A DNA stretch of 64,000 nucleotides from Bacteroidia bacterium (lineage in GTDB: Bacteria; Bacteroidota; Bacteroidia; Bacteroidales; F082). Of this stretch, positions 1-7,976 are shown in pieces. The notes below the pieces were generated by a model, which was not told the DNA's origin, made no database searches, and saw nothing but the letters and a program-made list of their open reading frames with translations. The first letter of the stretch is position 1; every line of letters begins with the position of its first letter. A program made the translations under genes and the position numbers. The DNA is taken from NCBI GenBank assembly GCA_021287165.1, contig JAJTAY010000029.1, positions 1-64,000 on the forward strand. The letters are read 5' to 3'.

Positions 1-1
1 A

Positions 2-925
2 GAACCCGAAATGATTGCAGATTTCATCGGGAAATACAAAACTATTGACCTGATGAATGATAATCCCAAAGGATCTGCCATTTATAACGCAATCTTCAAT
101 TTGTTTGTAATCAACGAAGCCAGAGACTGGTCAACTTTTGATTTACCGGAATATGAATCATTGGATGATCACCACATTGTTCCGCACTCCATTTTCAAAG
201 ACATTGCTGGAAGTTCGATTAATAGCATATTGAACAGAACACCAATTTCTGCTGATACCAATAGAAAGATTATAAGAACTCGAATGCCAAATGAGTATAT
301 CAAAGAAATGCTCGATAACAATGACCCTGAAAAAGTCTATGATGTCTTAGCTTCACATCTAATCAGCAAAAATGCAGTGGATGTTTTGCTTCGCAATCCG
401 TTTACCAAAGAAGACTTTGAGGAGTTTCTATCTATCAGACAAGAAACTATTCGTGATGCCATTGAGAATCTTTTAATCAAAGAAAAGATAGACATCCCGG
501 TTTCCCTGCAATCCCTAAATAATGCCATTGAAAAAATTGAACTTCAATTAAGGAGTGAAATTGTTTCAATCCTGGGGAATGAAATGGAAGTTTACAAATT
601 AAATACACCATCTCACATTCAGGAAAAGGTAGATAAACGAGTTTCAAGTGAAATCAAAAAGAAGCCAGGTTTGAGTTTGGATGATTTCAATTCATTTTCA
701 GAAAGACTGAAGTACTTCGATTTATTTGAACTCTATGAGTTATTAGTATCAAAGTCTAACTGGGCATCGTTTGATGATAAGTTCAAAAACAAAGAACAAC
801 TGCAACATAGGTTTAACCAACTTTCCACATTAAGAAATTGCATTCGTCATTCACGAAATGTTTCTCCCATAGAAAAGTTGGATGGAGAGGCTGCAATAGC
901 TTGGTTTAATCAAATTCTAAAATAA
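2..925 (+). CDS. C-terminal part of a DUF262/HNH-type (GmrSD-like) protein with HEPN-like tail, 5' truncated
   Basis: The frame is open to the left edge with no stop, so the N-terminus lies outside the window; numbering here starts from the ATG at 11. An HNH-like stretch DDHHIVPHS (about 52-60) is followed by NRTPIS..TNRKI (75-86), the layout seen at the C-terminal half of DUF262 (GmrSD-type) restriction proteins. The last 70 residues form a separate helical segment carrying RNCIRH (275-280), which fits the HEPN ribonuclease motif R-x4-H. The gene is visibly A+T-rich compared with the core genes to the right. Its stop is 3 bases before the hsdM start, so the two are probably co-transcribed. 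The DUF262 N-terminal NTPase domain is inferred, not seen. The family call is moderately secure; the HEPN call is tentative. Confidence 0.65.
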   Translation, partial: EPEMIADFIGKYKTIDLMNDNPKGSAIYNAIFNLFVINEARDWSTFDLPEYESLDDHHIVPHSIFKDIAGSSINSILNRTPISADTNRKIIRTRMPNEYIKEMLDNNDPEKVYDVLASHLISKNAVDVLLRNPFTKEDFEEFLSIRQETIRDAIENLLIKEKIDIPVSLQSLNNAIEKIELQLRSEIVSILGNEMEVYKLNTPSHIQEKVDKRVSSEIKKKPGLSLDDFNSFSERLKYFDLFELYELLVSKSNWASFDDKFKNKEQLQHRFNQLSTLRNCIRHSRNVSPIEKLDGEAAIAWFNQILK

Positions 926-928
926 AAT

Positions 929-2431
929 ATGAGCAACGAAAGCAATAACACATCAAGCATCATCAGCAAGGTATGGAGCTTTGCCACCGTCCTTCGCGAT
1001 GATGGCGTAGGCTATGGCGACTACCTCGAACAAATCACCTACCTGCTGTTTCTGAAAATGGCAGATGAGTTCAGCAAACCGCCCTACAACCGCCAGCTGC
1101 CCATTCCAAAAGAATACAATTGGGAAAGTTTGGTTGCCAAACGTGGAGCGGAGTTAGAAAACCACTACACGAACCTGTTGCGTGAATTGTCGCAATCAAA
1201 AGGTATATTAGGGCAAATCTTTACCAAAAGCCAAAACAAAATTCAGGACCCTGCCAAACTCTTTAAGCTCATTGACATGATTGACAAAGAGCAATGGAGC
1301 ACAATGGGAGCCGATGTAAAAGGAAAGATTTATGAAGGACTTTTGGAGAAAAATGCAGAAGACACCAAAAGCGGTGCAGGTCAGTATTTCACACCAAGAG
1401 CCTTAATCCGTGCAATGGTAGAATGTGTAAGACCCGAACCGATGAAAACCATAGCCGACCCTGCTTGCGGAACAGGTGGTTTCTTTTTAGCGGCTTATGA
1501 TTTTATTGCCAATCCTGATAACTATTCACTAACCCGTGAGCAAAAGGAGTTTCTAAAACACAAAACCTTTTTCGGAAATGAAATTGTAGCCGGAACCAGA
1601 AGAATGGCATTAATGAATTTGTTCCTGCACAACATTGGCGACTTTGAAAGCGACAATTTTATTTCTCCTGCCGATGCTTTGATTTCGGATAGCGGTTTAC
1701 GGGTAGACTATGTATTGGCCAATCCGCCTTTCGGCAAGAAAAGCAGTATGACTTTTACCAATGACGAAGGCGAACAAGATAGCGAAGACCTTACATACAA
1801 TCGTCAGGACTTTTGGGTAACGACTAGCAATAAGCAATTGAACTTTGTGCAACACATACGCACCATGCTCAAATCAGACGGACGAGCAGCAGTAGTTTTA
1901 CCTGACAATGTTTTGTTTGAAGGTGGTGCAGGTGAAACCATCAGAAAAAAACTTTTGGAAACAACCAACTTGCATACCATTCTCCGTTTACCGACAGGAA
2001 TATTTTACAAGCAAGGCGTAAAAGCCAACGTGTTGTTTTTCGACAACAAACCGGCATCTAAAAACGCACAGACAAATGAGATATGGTTTTACGATTTCAG
2101 AACCAACATCAAGTTTTCGCTGAAAAAAAGCCCGATGCGTTTTGAAGATTTGCAGGACTTTATCAACTGTTACAACCCGACCAACATCAACAAGCGGAAA
2201 GAAACCTACCACCCTGACAACAATCCGGAAGGACGTTGGAGAAAATTCACCTATGACGAAATCATAGAAAGAGATAAAACCAGCCTAGACATTACCTGGA
2301 TAAAAGACAAGAGCCTAACTGACCTCGACAATCTGCCCGACCCGGACGTATTGGCAAACGACATCATTGAAAACTTAAAATCAGGAATAGAAAGTTTTGA
2401 GGAAATTATGTTAACAATAAACGGGAAGTAG
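929..2431 (+). CDS. hsdM: Type I restriction-modification N6-adenine methylase subunit (HsdM)
   Basis: This 500-residue protein has the usual HsdM length. The N-terminal helical HsdM domain covers about 10-130, FTPR sits at 154, the SAM-binding motif I DPACGTGG at 177-184, and the catalytic motif IV NPPF at 265-268. It would methylate adenine in a bipartite target set by an HsdS subunit. No hsdS or hsdR follows: downstream lies repeat-rich non-coding sequence. Those partners are therefore upstream of the window or lost. The gene starts 3 bases after the DUF262/HNH-type gene, which suggests a mixed defence operon. All motifs needed for activity appear intact. Confidence 0.93.
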   Translation: MSNESNNTSSIISKVWSFATVLRDDGVGYGDYLEQITYLLFLKMADEFSKPPYNRQLPIPKEYNWESLVAKRGAELENHYTNLLRELSQSKGILGQIFTKSQNKIQDPAKLFKLIDMIDKEQWSTMGADVKGKIYEGLLEKNAEDTKSGAGQYFTPRALIRAMVECVRPEPMKTIADPACGTGGFFLAAYDFIANPDNYSLTREQKEFLKHKTFFGNEIVAGTRRMALMNLFLHNIGDFESDNFISPADALISDSGLRVDYVLANPPFGKKSSMTFTNDEGEQDSEDLTYNRQDFWVTTSNKQLNFVQHIRTMLKSDGRAAVVLPDNVLFEGGAGETIRKKLLETTNLHTILRLPTGIFYKQGVKANVLFFDNKPASKNAQTNEIWFYDFRTNIKFSLKKSPMRFEDLQDFINCYNPTNINKRKETYHPDNNPEGRWRKFTYDEIIERDKTSLDITWIKDKSLTDLDNLPDPDVLANDIIENLKSGIESFEEIMLTINGK

Positions 2432-2590
2432 CCCACGCATTTGCAAGCACATTGCCAAGTCGCACCAGCCGACACGCAAGCCAAAACTTGGCAAAGAGTG
2501 ATTCTGTCCCAACGCACAACCGAAAGACAATCAAGACAAAGGAAGAACACCGAACACACAACAGGCGTAGCCGTTGCACAACCTTCTAAA
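2432..2590. repeat. C/A-rich, G-poor intergenic tract with inverted repeat
   Basis: Directly after the hsdM stop the plus strand is strongly C+A-rich and G-poor for about 150 bases. Inside it the 8-mer ttgccaag (2452-2459) pairs with cttggcaa (2487-2494). No credible reading frame is present. Strand-asymmetric tracts of this kind recur after genes in Bacteroidota genomes as far as I recall; their function is unknown to me. Confidence 0.4.
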
Positions 2591-2649
2591 ACTGCGCTTC
2601 AAAGCTCTTAAATATATTAGTTTAAAAAATTAGTATTGCAATAAGCCTA

Positions 2650-2963
2650 TATGGCGCAAGTATAACATAAACTCTTCCAGAACTGATTTTCCATCAGAGC
2701 GCTCAGGGTGGAAAAAGGCCATAGAAAATCAGAAAAAGTGATCCCGGTATGAGGCCTTTCGGCTAAGTTGACTGCCCGAACAGTAGTTTGGCGATGCTTA
2801 GAGATGAATCTGAGGTATTTCTTGAGATCGTAGCAGGTGGCAGCCAACAGGACATGTTTGTTGGCCTGTTTGATACCTCGGTCGTTTATACGCCTCATGT
2901 TTAGGAAGTTCAGCAATGTTCCCAGCTCCGGTTCGACGGTTTTGCCTAATCCTTGTTTAATTT
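2650..2963 (-). pseudogene. IS1182-like transposase remnant (C-terminal end only)
   Basis: On the minus strand an open frame runs from about 2963 down to a stop at 2647-2649. It reads GLGKTVEPELGTLLNFLNMR and continues with RRINDRGIKQANKHVLLAA and YDLKKYL. This is the characteristic C-terminal end of IS1182-type DDE transposases. An in-frame stop lies just upstream and no start codon or catalytic DDE part remains, so only about 100 codons survive. Terminal inverted repeats could not be identified. Confidence 0.65.
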
Positions 2964-3069
2964 ATCACCTTTTGACTGGATTCTCCGGATGCTTTTCATA
3001 GCTTTTTTGCATGGCAAAAATGGAGTTGTGCAACAGGCACACGGGTTTTGCGTCCGACGGGCTGACGTG

Positions 3070-3089
3070 TCTCGTCATACATGACGAGA
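3070..3089. repeat. Short perfect palindrome
   Basis: tctcgtcat (3070-3078) and atgacgaga (3081-3089) form a 9 bp stem with a 2-base loop. A second palindrome, tccgcctaaggcgga, follows at 3100-3114. Both lie in non-coding sequence between the transposase remnant and the REP-like array. Confidence 0.5.
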
Positions 3090-3296
3090 GAGCTTTGTGT
3101 CCGCCTAAGGCGGATTCAGTGCTGGCAGACACATTTGTGCTTTGTAGTCCACTTATTCGCCAGGCGCCAAACCGAAAGTGCTGAAGTTTTTGCTGTGGAA
3201 TAAGCTGATTCAGCGAAAGATTTATAAAACAGCATCTTAGATAATATTGCGTATTACGTGCCATATCCACAAGTAATAGCATCAGCGGAGTTTGGG

Positions 3297-3740
3297 CCGA
3301 TCCGGCTAAGGCCTTCGGCCTTATGCCCTAAAAGCCCAATCCCGGTCCCAAACAAGTTTAGGCCTTTAGGAGGGATTAGTTCCGCAGATCCCTGAGCAGG
3401 TGTCTTCAACCCAAAGCAGGCACGACTTGCTTCGCTCGTCTTGTTTTGCTTTCAGGCAATGCCGCTTGTGCAAGCACAGCGGGGGATTAGCTTCGCTGAT
3501 CCCTGGCTGGGGGGCTTCAACCGATCCGGCTAAGGCCTTCAGCCTTATGCCCCAAAAGCCAAAGCCCGGCCTCAAACAAGTTTGGGGGGATTAGCTTCGC
3601 TGATCCCCGGTGGTGGGGCTTCAACCGATCCGGCTAAGGCCTTCGGCCTTATGCCCTAAAAGCCAAAGCCCGGCCTCAAACAAGTTTGGGCCGGGCTTTG
3701 GCTTTTAGGGATGCGCTTCGCGCATTGCCGGATCGGTTGG
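3297..3740. repeat. REP-like palindromic repeat array next to tRNA-Ser
   Basis: Unit A (about 63 bp) starts ccgatccggc, contains the hairpin aaggcc-ttc-ggcctt, and ends caaacaagttt. It occurs at 3297-3359, 3521-3583 and 3625-3687. Unit B, an imperfect palindrome ggattagcttcgctgatcc, lies near 3371-3394 (diverged), 3482-3503 and 3585-3607. Copies two and three repeat with a period of about 104 bp. The third A unit is followed at once by an inverted copy (about 3683-3740) that runs into the tRNA-Ser 3' end. In the inverted copy the internal hairpin has different bases, atgcgc-ttc-gcgcat, but the same pairing. No protein is plausibly encoded here. Confidence 0.75.
3654..3710. repeat. 27 bp near-perfect inverted repeat (hairpin or cruciform)
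   Basis: The left arm starts ccctaaaagccaaagcccgg at 3654. The right arm ends ccgggctttggcttttaggg at 3710. The arms match over about 27 bases with one unpaired t, and the spacer is only a few bases. Pairing extends outward: caaccgatccggc near 3622-3634 is complementary to gccggatcggttg near 3727-3739, with a small side hairpin on each arm. The whole could form a cruciform of about 118 bp. Confidence 0.8.
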
Positions 3741-3827
3741 CGGAGGAAGAGGGATTCGAACCCCCGGTTCCCGCGAAGGAACAACGGTTTTCAAGACCGC
3801 CGCAATCGACCACTCTGCCATTCCTCC
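3738..3827 (-). tRNA. tRNA-Ser (anticodon TGA)
   Basis: The minus strand gives a class II tRNA with a 7 bp acceptor stem (GGAGGAA with TTCCTCC), the D-loop region AGAGTGGTCGATTGC, an anticodon loop CTTGAAA with TGA, a long variable arm, and the T-loop GGTTCGAATCC. The discriminator base is G (3741) and CCA is encoded (3738-3740). The tRNA body is 3742-3827. Its 3' end touches the palindromic repeat array, as expected at an integration hot spot. Confidence 0.95.
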
Positions 3828-3830
3828 GCT

Positions 3831-3860
3831 GCAAAGTTACAAACATTTGGCACTTCCCAA
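3831..3860 (-). promoter_or_regulatory. Promoter of tRNA-Ser
   Basis: On the minus strand a TTG (complement of 3858-3860) is followed after 18 bases by TAACTTTGC (complement of 3831-3839). This matches the Bacteroidota -33/-7 promoter TTG-N18-TA-N2-TTTGC. The box ends 4 bases before the tRNA 5' end. Confidence 0.7.
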
Positions 3861-4012
3861 AACATACAAGCTCCTTTCAAACCAAAAACACAGGCCCGGC
3901 ACCCTTTGCCTTTGCAGGCATTCCGCTTTCTCGCTTTTATGATTATATTTGTCAATGTGATGTTTTGATCGTTTTGCTCTTTTACCTTTAAATACTTAAT
4001 GCACTGGTTTAT

Positions 4013-5512
4013 ATGAGTATCCCACAAGCTAAAGCGACACGAATACTTTTTTTAACGCTCCTGTTAGCCATTAATCTGACTGCCTTAATTGCCCAGAATC
4101 AGGATAAAAGTCTGAGGGCATATCTGTCCTATGCTACTTTCAACGTACCCGGCGGTGATCCCTATATAGAGGTTTATCTGGCTATCGATGGCAAAAGCAT
4201 CGTTTTTATCCCGGTGGCCGAAAAGGAATATCAGGCTCAGGTGGACATCACCATCAGCTTTGCGCGCAGCGACAGCATCCTCAGTTTTGCAAAATATACG
4301 CTCAACAGCCCGAAGATCAACGACCTGGGCCGCGCAGCCATTGGTATTATCGATCAGCAACGCTTTTTCCTGCCTGTGGGGAGCTACGCCATGGGGATCG
4401 AAATGTCCGACCCAAACAACAGTCAGGTGCCTCCGTTCTCCACTTCCGAAATTGTTAATCTGGAGTTCAATAATGATGCGCTGCAGTTTTCGGCCATACA
4501 GCTCATCGAACGTTTCGAAACCGCCACAAAACAAACTGAACTCACCAAAAACGGATATGATCTGATTCCAATGGTCTATGCATTTTACCCTGCCTCGGCC
4601 AACCGGCTCAATTTCTACACCGAAATATATAATGCTGAGAAAGTTTGGGGTGCCGAAGGAAAGTTTCTGGTCAACGGTTTTATTGAGTCGGCCGAGAATA
4701 TGAGCAGGATGAACGATTTTGTGTTCCGGAAAAGAATGGACGCCAAACCGGTGAACGTGATCCTGCACAGCCTCGACATTGCTCAGCTTCCCTCAGGAAA
4801 CTATAATCTGGTGTTGGAAGTGCGCGACCAGAACAATAAAGTCGTGCTGAACAACAAAATCTTTTTCCAAAGGTCGAACCCCGGTGTGGAGTTTCGCCTT
4901 GGCGACCTTTCGTCGGTGGTTGTCGGAAACACCTTTGCAGCGCGTATTTCGAATGCCGACAGCCTGCGCGATTTTCTGCGCTGCATAGCGCCCATCGCTT
5001 CTGAAGCTGAACGCGATTATGCCTACAACCTGACGAAAACAACGGATATACCCACGATGCAGCGTTTTTTCTACAACTTCTGGCAAAAGCGGAATTATGA
5101 CGACCCTAATTCAGAATGGCAAAAATATTATCTGGAAGTCCGGAAGGTCAATGCCGCCTATTCCACGAAAACAAAACGGGGTTACGATACCGACCGCGGC
5201 AGGGTTTATCTGAAATATGGTCCGCCCGATCAGGTGGTGGAGAACTACAGCGAACCTGGGGCCTATCCTTACGAAATATGGCACTATTATACGCTAGGAC
5301 GCCAGCGCAACAAACGCTTCGTTTTTGCTACCAAGGATATGGTTACCAACGACTTTGCCTTGATTCACAGCGATGCCATCGGCGAACTGTCCAACTACCG
5401 CTGGCAGCTTGATATCTACAAACGCACCTGGGACCCTCATAGCATTGACGCCACCAGTCCGGAAGATATTTTTGGCAACAGAGCGTACGACTTCTACAAA
5501 AATCCCCGATAA
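4013..5512 (+). CDS. GWxTD domain-containing secreted protein
   Basis: A signal peptide (about residues 8-28, TRILFLTLLLAINLTALIAQ) leads a 499-residue protein. The C-terminal third, about residues 345-470, fits the GWxTD domain family of Bacteroidota: a FYNFWQKR segment, then DTDRGRVYLKYGPPD and PYEIWHYY. The middle part is rich in beta strands and resembles the tandem immunoglobulin-like region usual in this family. The family has no settled function; members are exported. The next gene, an LpxL-like acyltransferase, has its own promoter box, so co-transcription is not required. Confidence 0.8.
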   Translation: MSIPQAKATRILFLTLLLAINLTALIAQNQDKSLRAYLSYATFNVPGGDPYIEVYLAIDGKSIVFIPVAEKEYQAQVDITISFARSDSILSFAKYTLNSPKINDLGRAAIGIIDQQRFFLPVGSYAMGIEMSDPNNSQVPPFSTSEIVNLEFNNDALQFSAIQLIERFETATKQTELTKNGYDLIPMVYAFYPASANRLNFYTEIYNAEKVWGAEGKFLVNGFIESAENMSRMNDFVFRKRMDAKPVNVILHSLDIAQLPSGNYNLVLEVRDQNNKVVLNNKIFFQRSNPGVEFRLGDLSSVVVGNTFAARISNADSLRDFLRCIAPIASEAERDYAYNLTKTTDIPTMQRFFYNFWQKRNYDDPNSEWQKYYLEVRKVNAAYSTKTKRGYDTDRGRVYLKYGPPDQVVENYSEPGAYPYEIWHYYTLGRQRNKRFVFATKDMVTNDFALIHSDAIGELSNYRWQLDIYKRTWDPHSIDATSPEDIFGNRAYDFYKNPR

Positions 5513-5547
5513 TTCCGAAGGATTAGGCTAGTTATACTGCAAGGCTT

Positions 5548-5555
5548 TAAATTTG
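5548..5555 (+). promoter_or_regulatory. -7 promoter box (TAAATTTG)
   Basis: TAAATTTGC matches the Bacteroidota -7 element TA-N2-TTTGC. It overlaps a TTG codon at 5553 that could otherwise be read as a start of the acyltransferase. This favours the ATG at 5574 as the true start. No clear TTG sits 18 bases upstream. Confidence 0.5.
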
Positions 5556-5573
5556 CCCTTTTATTTTTTCCTG

Positions 5574-6458
5574 ATGACCAAAGTTGCTTATTGGGTATTT
5601 ATTGCATTGTCGGCATTTTTAAACATTTTGCCGAAAAGTCTGCGTTATACATTCTCCGATTTAACGGCTTTCTTACTTAAAAATGTTTTGCGTTACCGCA
5701 GAAAGGTCGTACGCAACAATCTTACGAAAAGCTTTCCCGATAAGTCGATCAAAGAAATCAAGCGGATCGAACAAAGGTTTTACCGCAATCTTGCCGACCT
5801 GTTTGTCGAATCCCTGCAACTCCTGACCATTAAGGGTGATAAATTGGTTAGTCAATTTAAGATTGAGAATAAAGAGTTGATCGATAGGGTTTTAGCGAAC
5901 GGAAAAAGTGCCTTCGTAGCTATCGGACACTCGGGCAATTGGGAGTGGTTTGGCGTTTACCTTTCGATCTTGTTTCCGGGTAAGGCCGGATCGCTTTACA
6001 AAGCCCAGCGCAATAAAATGTTCGACTCGTTGATTTATCGTATGCGAACCAGGCTTGGCAATCTGCAGATGCTCGAATCGAAAAGCGCCTACAGATTATT
6101 GGCATCTCAAAGAAACAGCGCAAACATAGTACTTATACCGGGCGACCAAACGCCAGGAGGTAAAACTACCGACCACTGGACAAACTTCATGAATCAGGAA
6201 ACGCCATTTTTTAACGGCCTGGAGAAAATGGCAACGAGCCTCGGCTTTGAAGTGTTTTTTGCCGATCTGCAACGTATCGGGAGAGGCTTTTACCTCGCCC
6301 GAATTGAGGAGCTTGCTACCGATGTCAGAGAGATGCAACCCGGCACCATCACAGAAGCTTATGCGCGCAGGCTCGAGCAGGCCTTGTTGAGCAAGCCCGA
6401 CAACTGGCTCTGGAGTCACCGAAGGTGGAAACACAAACGAAACAAATCAGCGCAATGA
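5574..6458 (+). CDS. Lysophospholipid/lipid A acyltransferase (LpxL/HtrB family)
   Basis: About 294 residues, the usual length for LpxL/LpxM-type enzymes, which add a secondary acyl chain to lipid A at the inner membrane. An N-terminal membrane anchor (about 5-25) is followed by the catalytic motif HSGNWE (H119, E124, the H-x4-E of this superfamily) and a substrate-binding segment IPGDQTPGG. The ATG at 5574 is chosen because the earlier TTG lies inside a promoter box. The stop overlaps the start of the following GT2 gene (ATGA), so the two are translationally coupled and both act on envelope glycolipids. The exact acyl acceptor cannot be read from sequence. Confidence 0.88.
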   Translation: MTKVAYWVFIALSAFLNILPKSLRYTFSDLTAFLLKNVLRYRRKVVRNNLTKSFPDKSIKEIKRIEQRFYRNLADLFVESLQLLTIKGDKLVSQFKIENKELIDRVLANGKSAFVAIGHSGNWEWFGVYLSILFPGKAGSLYKAQRNKMFDSLIYRMRTRLGNLQMLESKSAYRLLASQRNSANIVLIPGDQTPGGKTTDHWTNFMNQETPFFNGLEKMATSLGFEVFFADLQRIGRGFYLARIEELATDVREMQPGTITEAYARRLEQALLSKPDNWLWSHRRWKHKRNKSAQ

Positions 6459-7474
6459 GCAAAGATATCGCAGTGGTAATTCTCAACTACAACGGAAAAC
6501 GTTTTCTTGAACGTTTTCTCAACGATGTCGTGCGCTATAGTCCTGAAGCAGAAGTGGTTGTGGCGGACAATGCCTCGAAGGACGGATCGGTGGATTATCT
6601 ACAATCCAGGCATCCGGAGGTAACGATTCTTGTGAATGAGAAGAATTTTGGATATGCCGGGGGGTATAACCAAGCACTTGAAAAGCTCCACCATAAGTAT
6701 TATGTTTTGCTGAACTCTGATATTGAAGTAACGGATGGCTGGTTGTCGGCTATGCACCACTTCATGGAGGCAAATCCTGATGTTGCGGCATGTCAGCCGA
6801 AATTGCTTTCGTATGCCGATATGGCTTATTTCGAGTATGCGGGAGCCGGTGGCGGGTTTATCGATAAGTTCGGTTATCCATTTTGCAGGGGCAGATTGTT
6901 TCAGACCATCGAAGCGGATGAGGGGCAATACAATGATATTCAGGAGGTTTTCTGGGCCAGTGGTGCCTGCATGTTTGTGCGGCGCGAGGCCTTTTGGGCA
7001 GCAGGCGGCTTCGATGCCGATTTTTTTGCTCATATGGAAGAAATTGATCTCTGCTGGCGGATGAAGCACAAGGGTTGGAAAGTCATGTATGTTCCGCAGT
7101 CGAAAGTGTATCATATTGGAGGAGGCACACTGCCGAAAATTTCGTCGCGAAAGACCTACCTCAATTTTCGTAACAACCTTTCGATGATTTTTAAAAACAT
7201 GCCTTCCAGCTATTTTGTCTATGTGATTGGTTCACGGCTGTTTCTGGATATTATTGCCAGCCTGAAGTTTCTTGTGGAAGGCGGTTGGGGCGATTTTTTC
7301 GCAGTCTGGCGTGCGCATGCCCATTTCTATCGCAAAATTCCGGCGCTAAGGCGTAAGCGAGCGGCCATTAAGCCGGGTAAAGTGAGTCGTATTTATCGCA
7401 GAAATATCGTAATAGACTATTTCTTATTGCAGAAGCGATACTTCAGCGAGCTGAACCAAAGCAAAATGACCTAA
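6455..7474 (+). CDS. Family 2 glycosyltransferase
   Basis: A GT-A fold enzyme of about 339 residues. It has AVVILNYNG at the N-terminus, DNASKDGS, the metal-binding LNSDIE, and EEIDLCWR, the acidic catalytic motif typical of rhamnosyl-type GT2 enzymes. A hydrophobic C-terminal section (SYFVYVIGSRLFLDIIASL) suggests membrane association. The ATG at 6455 overlaps the stop of the acyltransferase by 4 bases. An ATG 30 bases earlier is in frame but inside the upstream gene. It likely builds lipopolysaccharide or another surface glycan; donor and acceptor are unknown. Confidence 0.88.
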   Translation: MSKDIAVVILNYNGKRFLERFLNDVVRYSPEAEVVVADNASKDGSVDYLQSRHPEVTILVNEKNFGYAGGYNQALEKLHHKYYVLLNSDIEVTDGWLSAMHHFMEANPDVAACQPKLLSYADMAYFEYAGAGGGFIDKFGYPFCRGRLFQTIEADEGQYNDIQEVFWASGACMFVRREAFWAAGGFDADFFAHMEEIDLCWRMKHKGWKVMYVPQSKVYHIGGGTLPKISSRKTYLNFRNNLSMIFKNMPSSYFVYVIGSRLFLDIIASLKFLVEGGWGDFFAVWRAHAHFYRKIPALRRKRAAIKPGKVSRIYRRNIVIDYFLLQKRYFSELNQSKMT

Positions 7475-7475
7475 A

Positions 7476-7907
7476 CTATTGGTTTTTTACCAGATTTTCG
7501 GCTGCAGCAATTCCCAATGCATAGCTTTCTGTTCCAAATCCGCTGATCACACCGGCGGCAGCGGCTGCAATATAACTAAAGCTGCGGTATTCTTCGCGTG
7601 CATGGATATTGCTGATATGCACCTCGATGACAGGAACACTGATTGCACGTACGGCATCGGCGATTGCCAGACTCGTATGGGCATAAGCCCCGGGATTGAA
7701 CACGACGGCATCGTATCTCCCATCGGCTTTGTGCAATAAATCAATCAGCTGCCCTTCGTGGTTGCTTTGCTCATGCCCGATTTCATGCTGCGGAAAACGC
7801 GCAATCAGGCCATCTATAAGCATCTGCAGACTCATTGAACCATAAATTTCAGGCTCACGTTTTCCGAGAAGGTTCAAATTTGGGCCGTTGAGGATCAATA
7901 GTTTCAT
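7476..7907 (-). CDS. aroQ: Type II 3-dehydroquinate dehydratase
   Basis: The enzyme converts 3-dehydroquinate to 3-dehydroshikimate in the shikimate pathway. At 143 residues it has the standard type II length. It has the start MKLLILNGPNLNLLGKREP, the catalytic Tyr22 in IYG, NPGAYAHTS (71-79), and HISNIHAREEYR with His98 and His102. It is convergent with the GT2 gene, one base apart, with no obvious terminator between them. A terminator separates it from tpx upstream, so it probably has its own promoter or depends on read-through. Confidence 0.97.
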   Translation of the reverse strand: MKLLILNGPNLNLLGKREPEIYGSMSLQMLIDGLIARFPQHEIGHEQSNHEGQLIDLLHKADGRYDAVVFNPGAYAHTSLAIADAVRAISVPVIEVHISNIHAREEYRSFSYIAAAAAGVISGFGTESYALGIAAAENLVKNQ

Positions 7908-7925
7908 CGCAATCGGATTAAATGA

Positions 7926-7952
7926 AAAAGCCTGTGACCATAGCCACAGGCC
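7926..7952 (-). terminator. Terminator of tpx
   Basis: On the minus strand GCCTGTG and CACAGGC form a stem with a short loop, followed by TTTTT. It lies 25-50 bases after the tpx stop. Confidence 0.75.
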
Positions 7953-7976
7953 TGCAAGTTAGCAATATTTTCAAGC

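Noticed and set aside
2965..3282. 105-codon minus-strand open frame in the left intergenic region
   Set aside because: It is low in recognisable content, rich in palindromes, and has no promoter or domain; treated as non-coding.
3686..3991. Plus-strand open frames across the tRNA-Ser locus
   Set aside because: They read through the tRNA and its promoter; the tRNA explains the sequence.
4085..4768. 227-codon open frame on the minus strand
   Set aside because: It lies wholly inside the GWxTD gene, shows no recognisable domain, and is explained by antisense reading of a coding strand.
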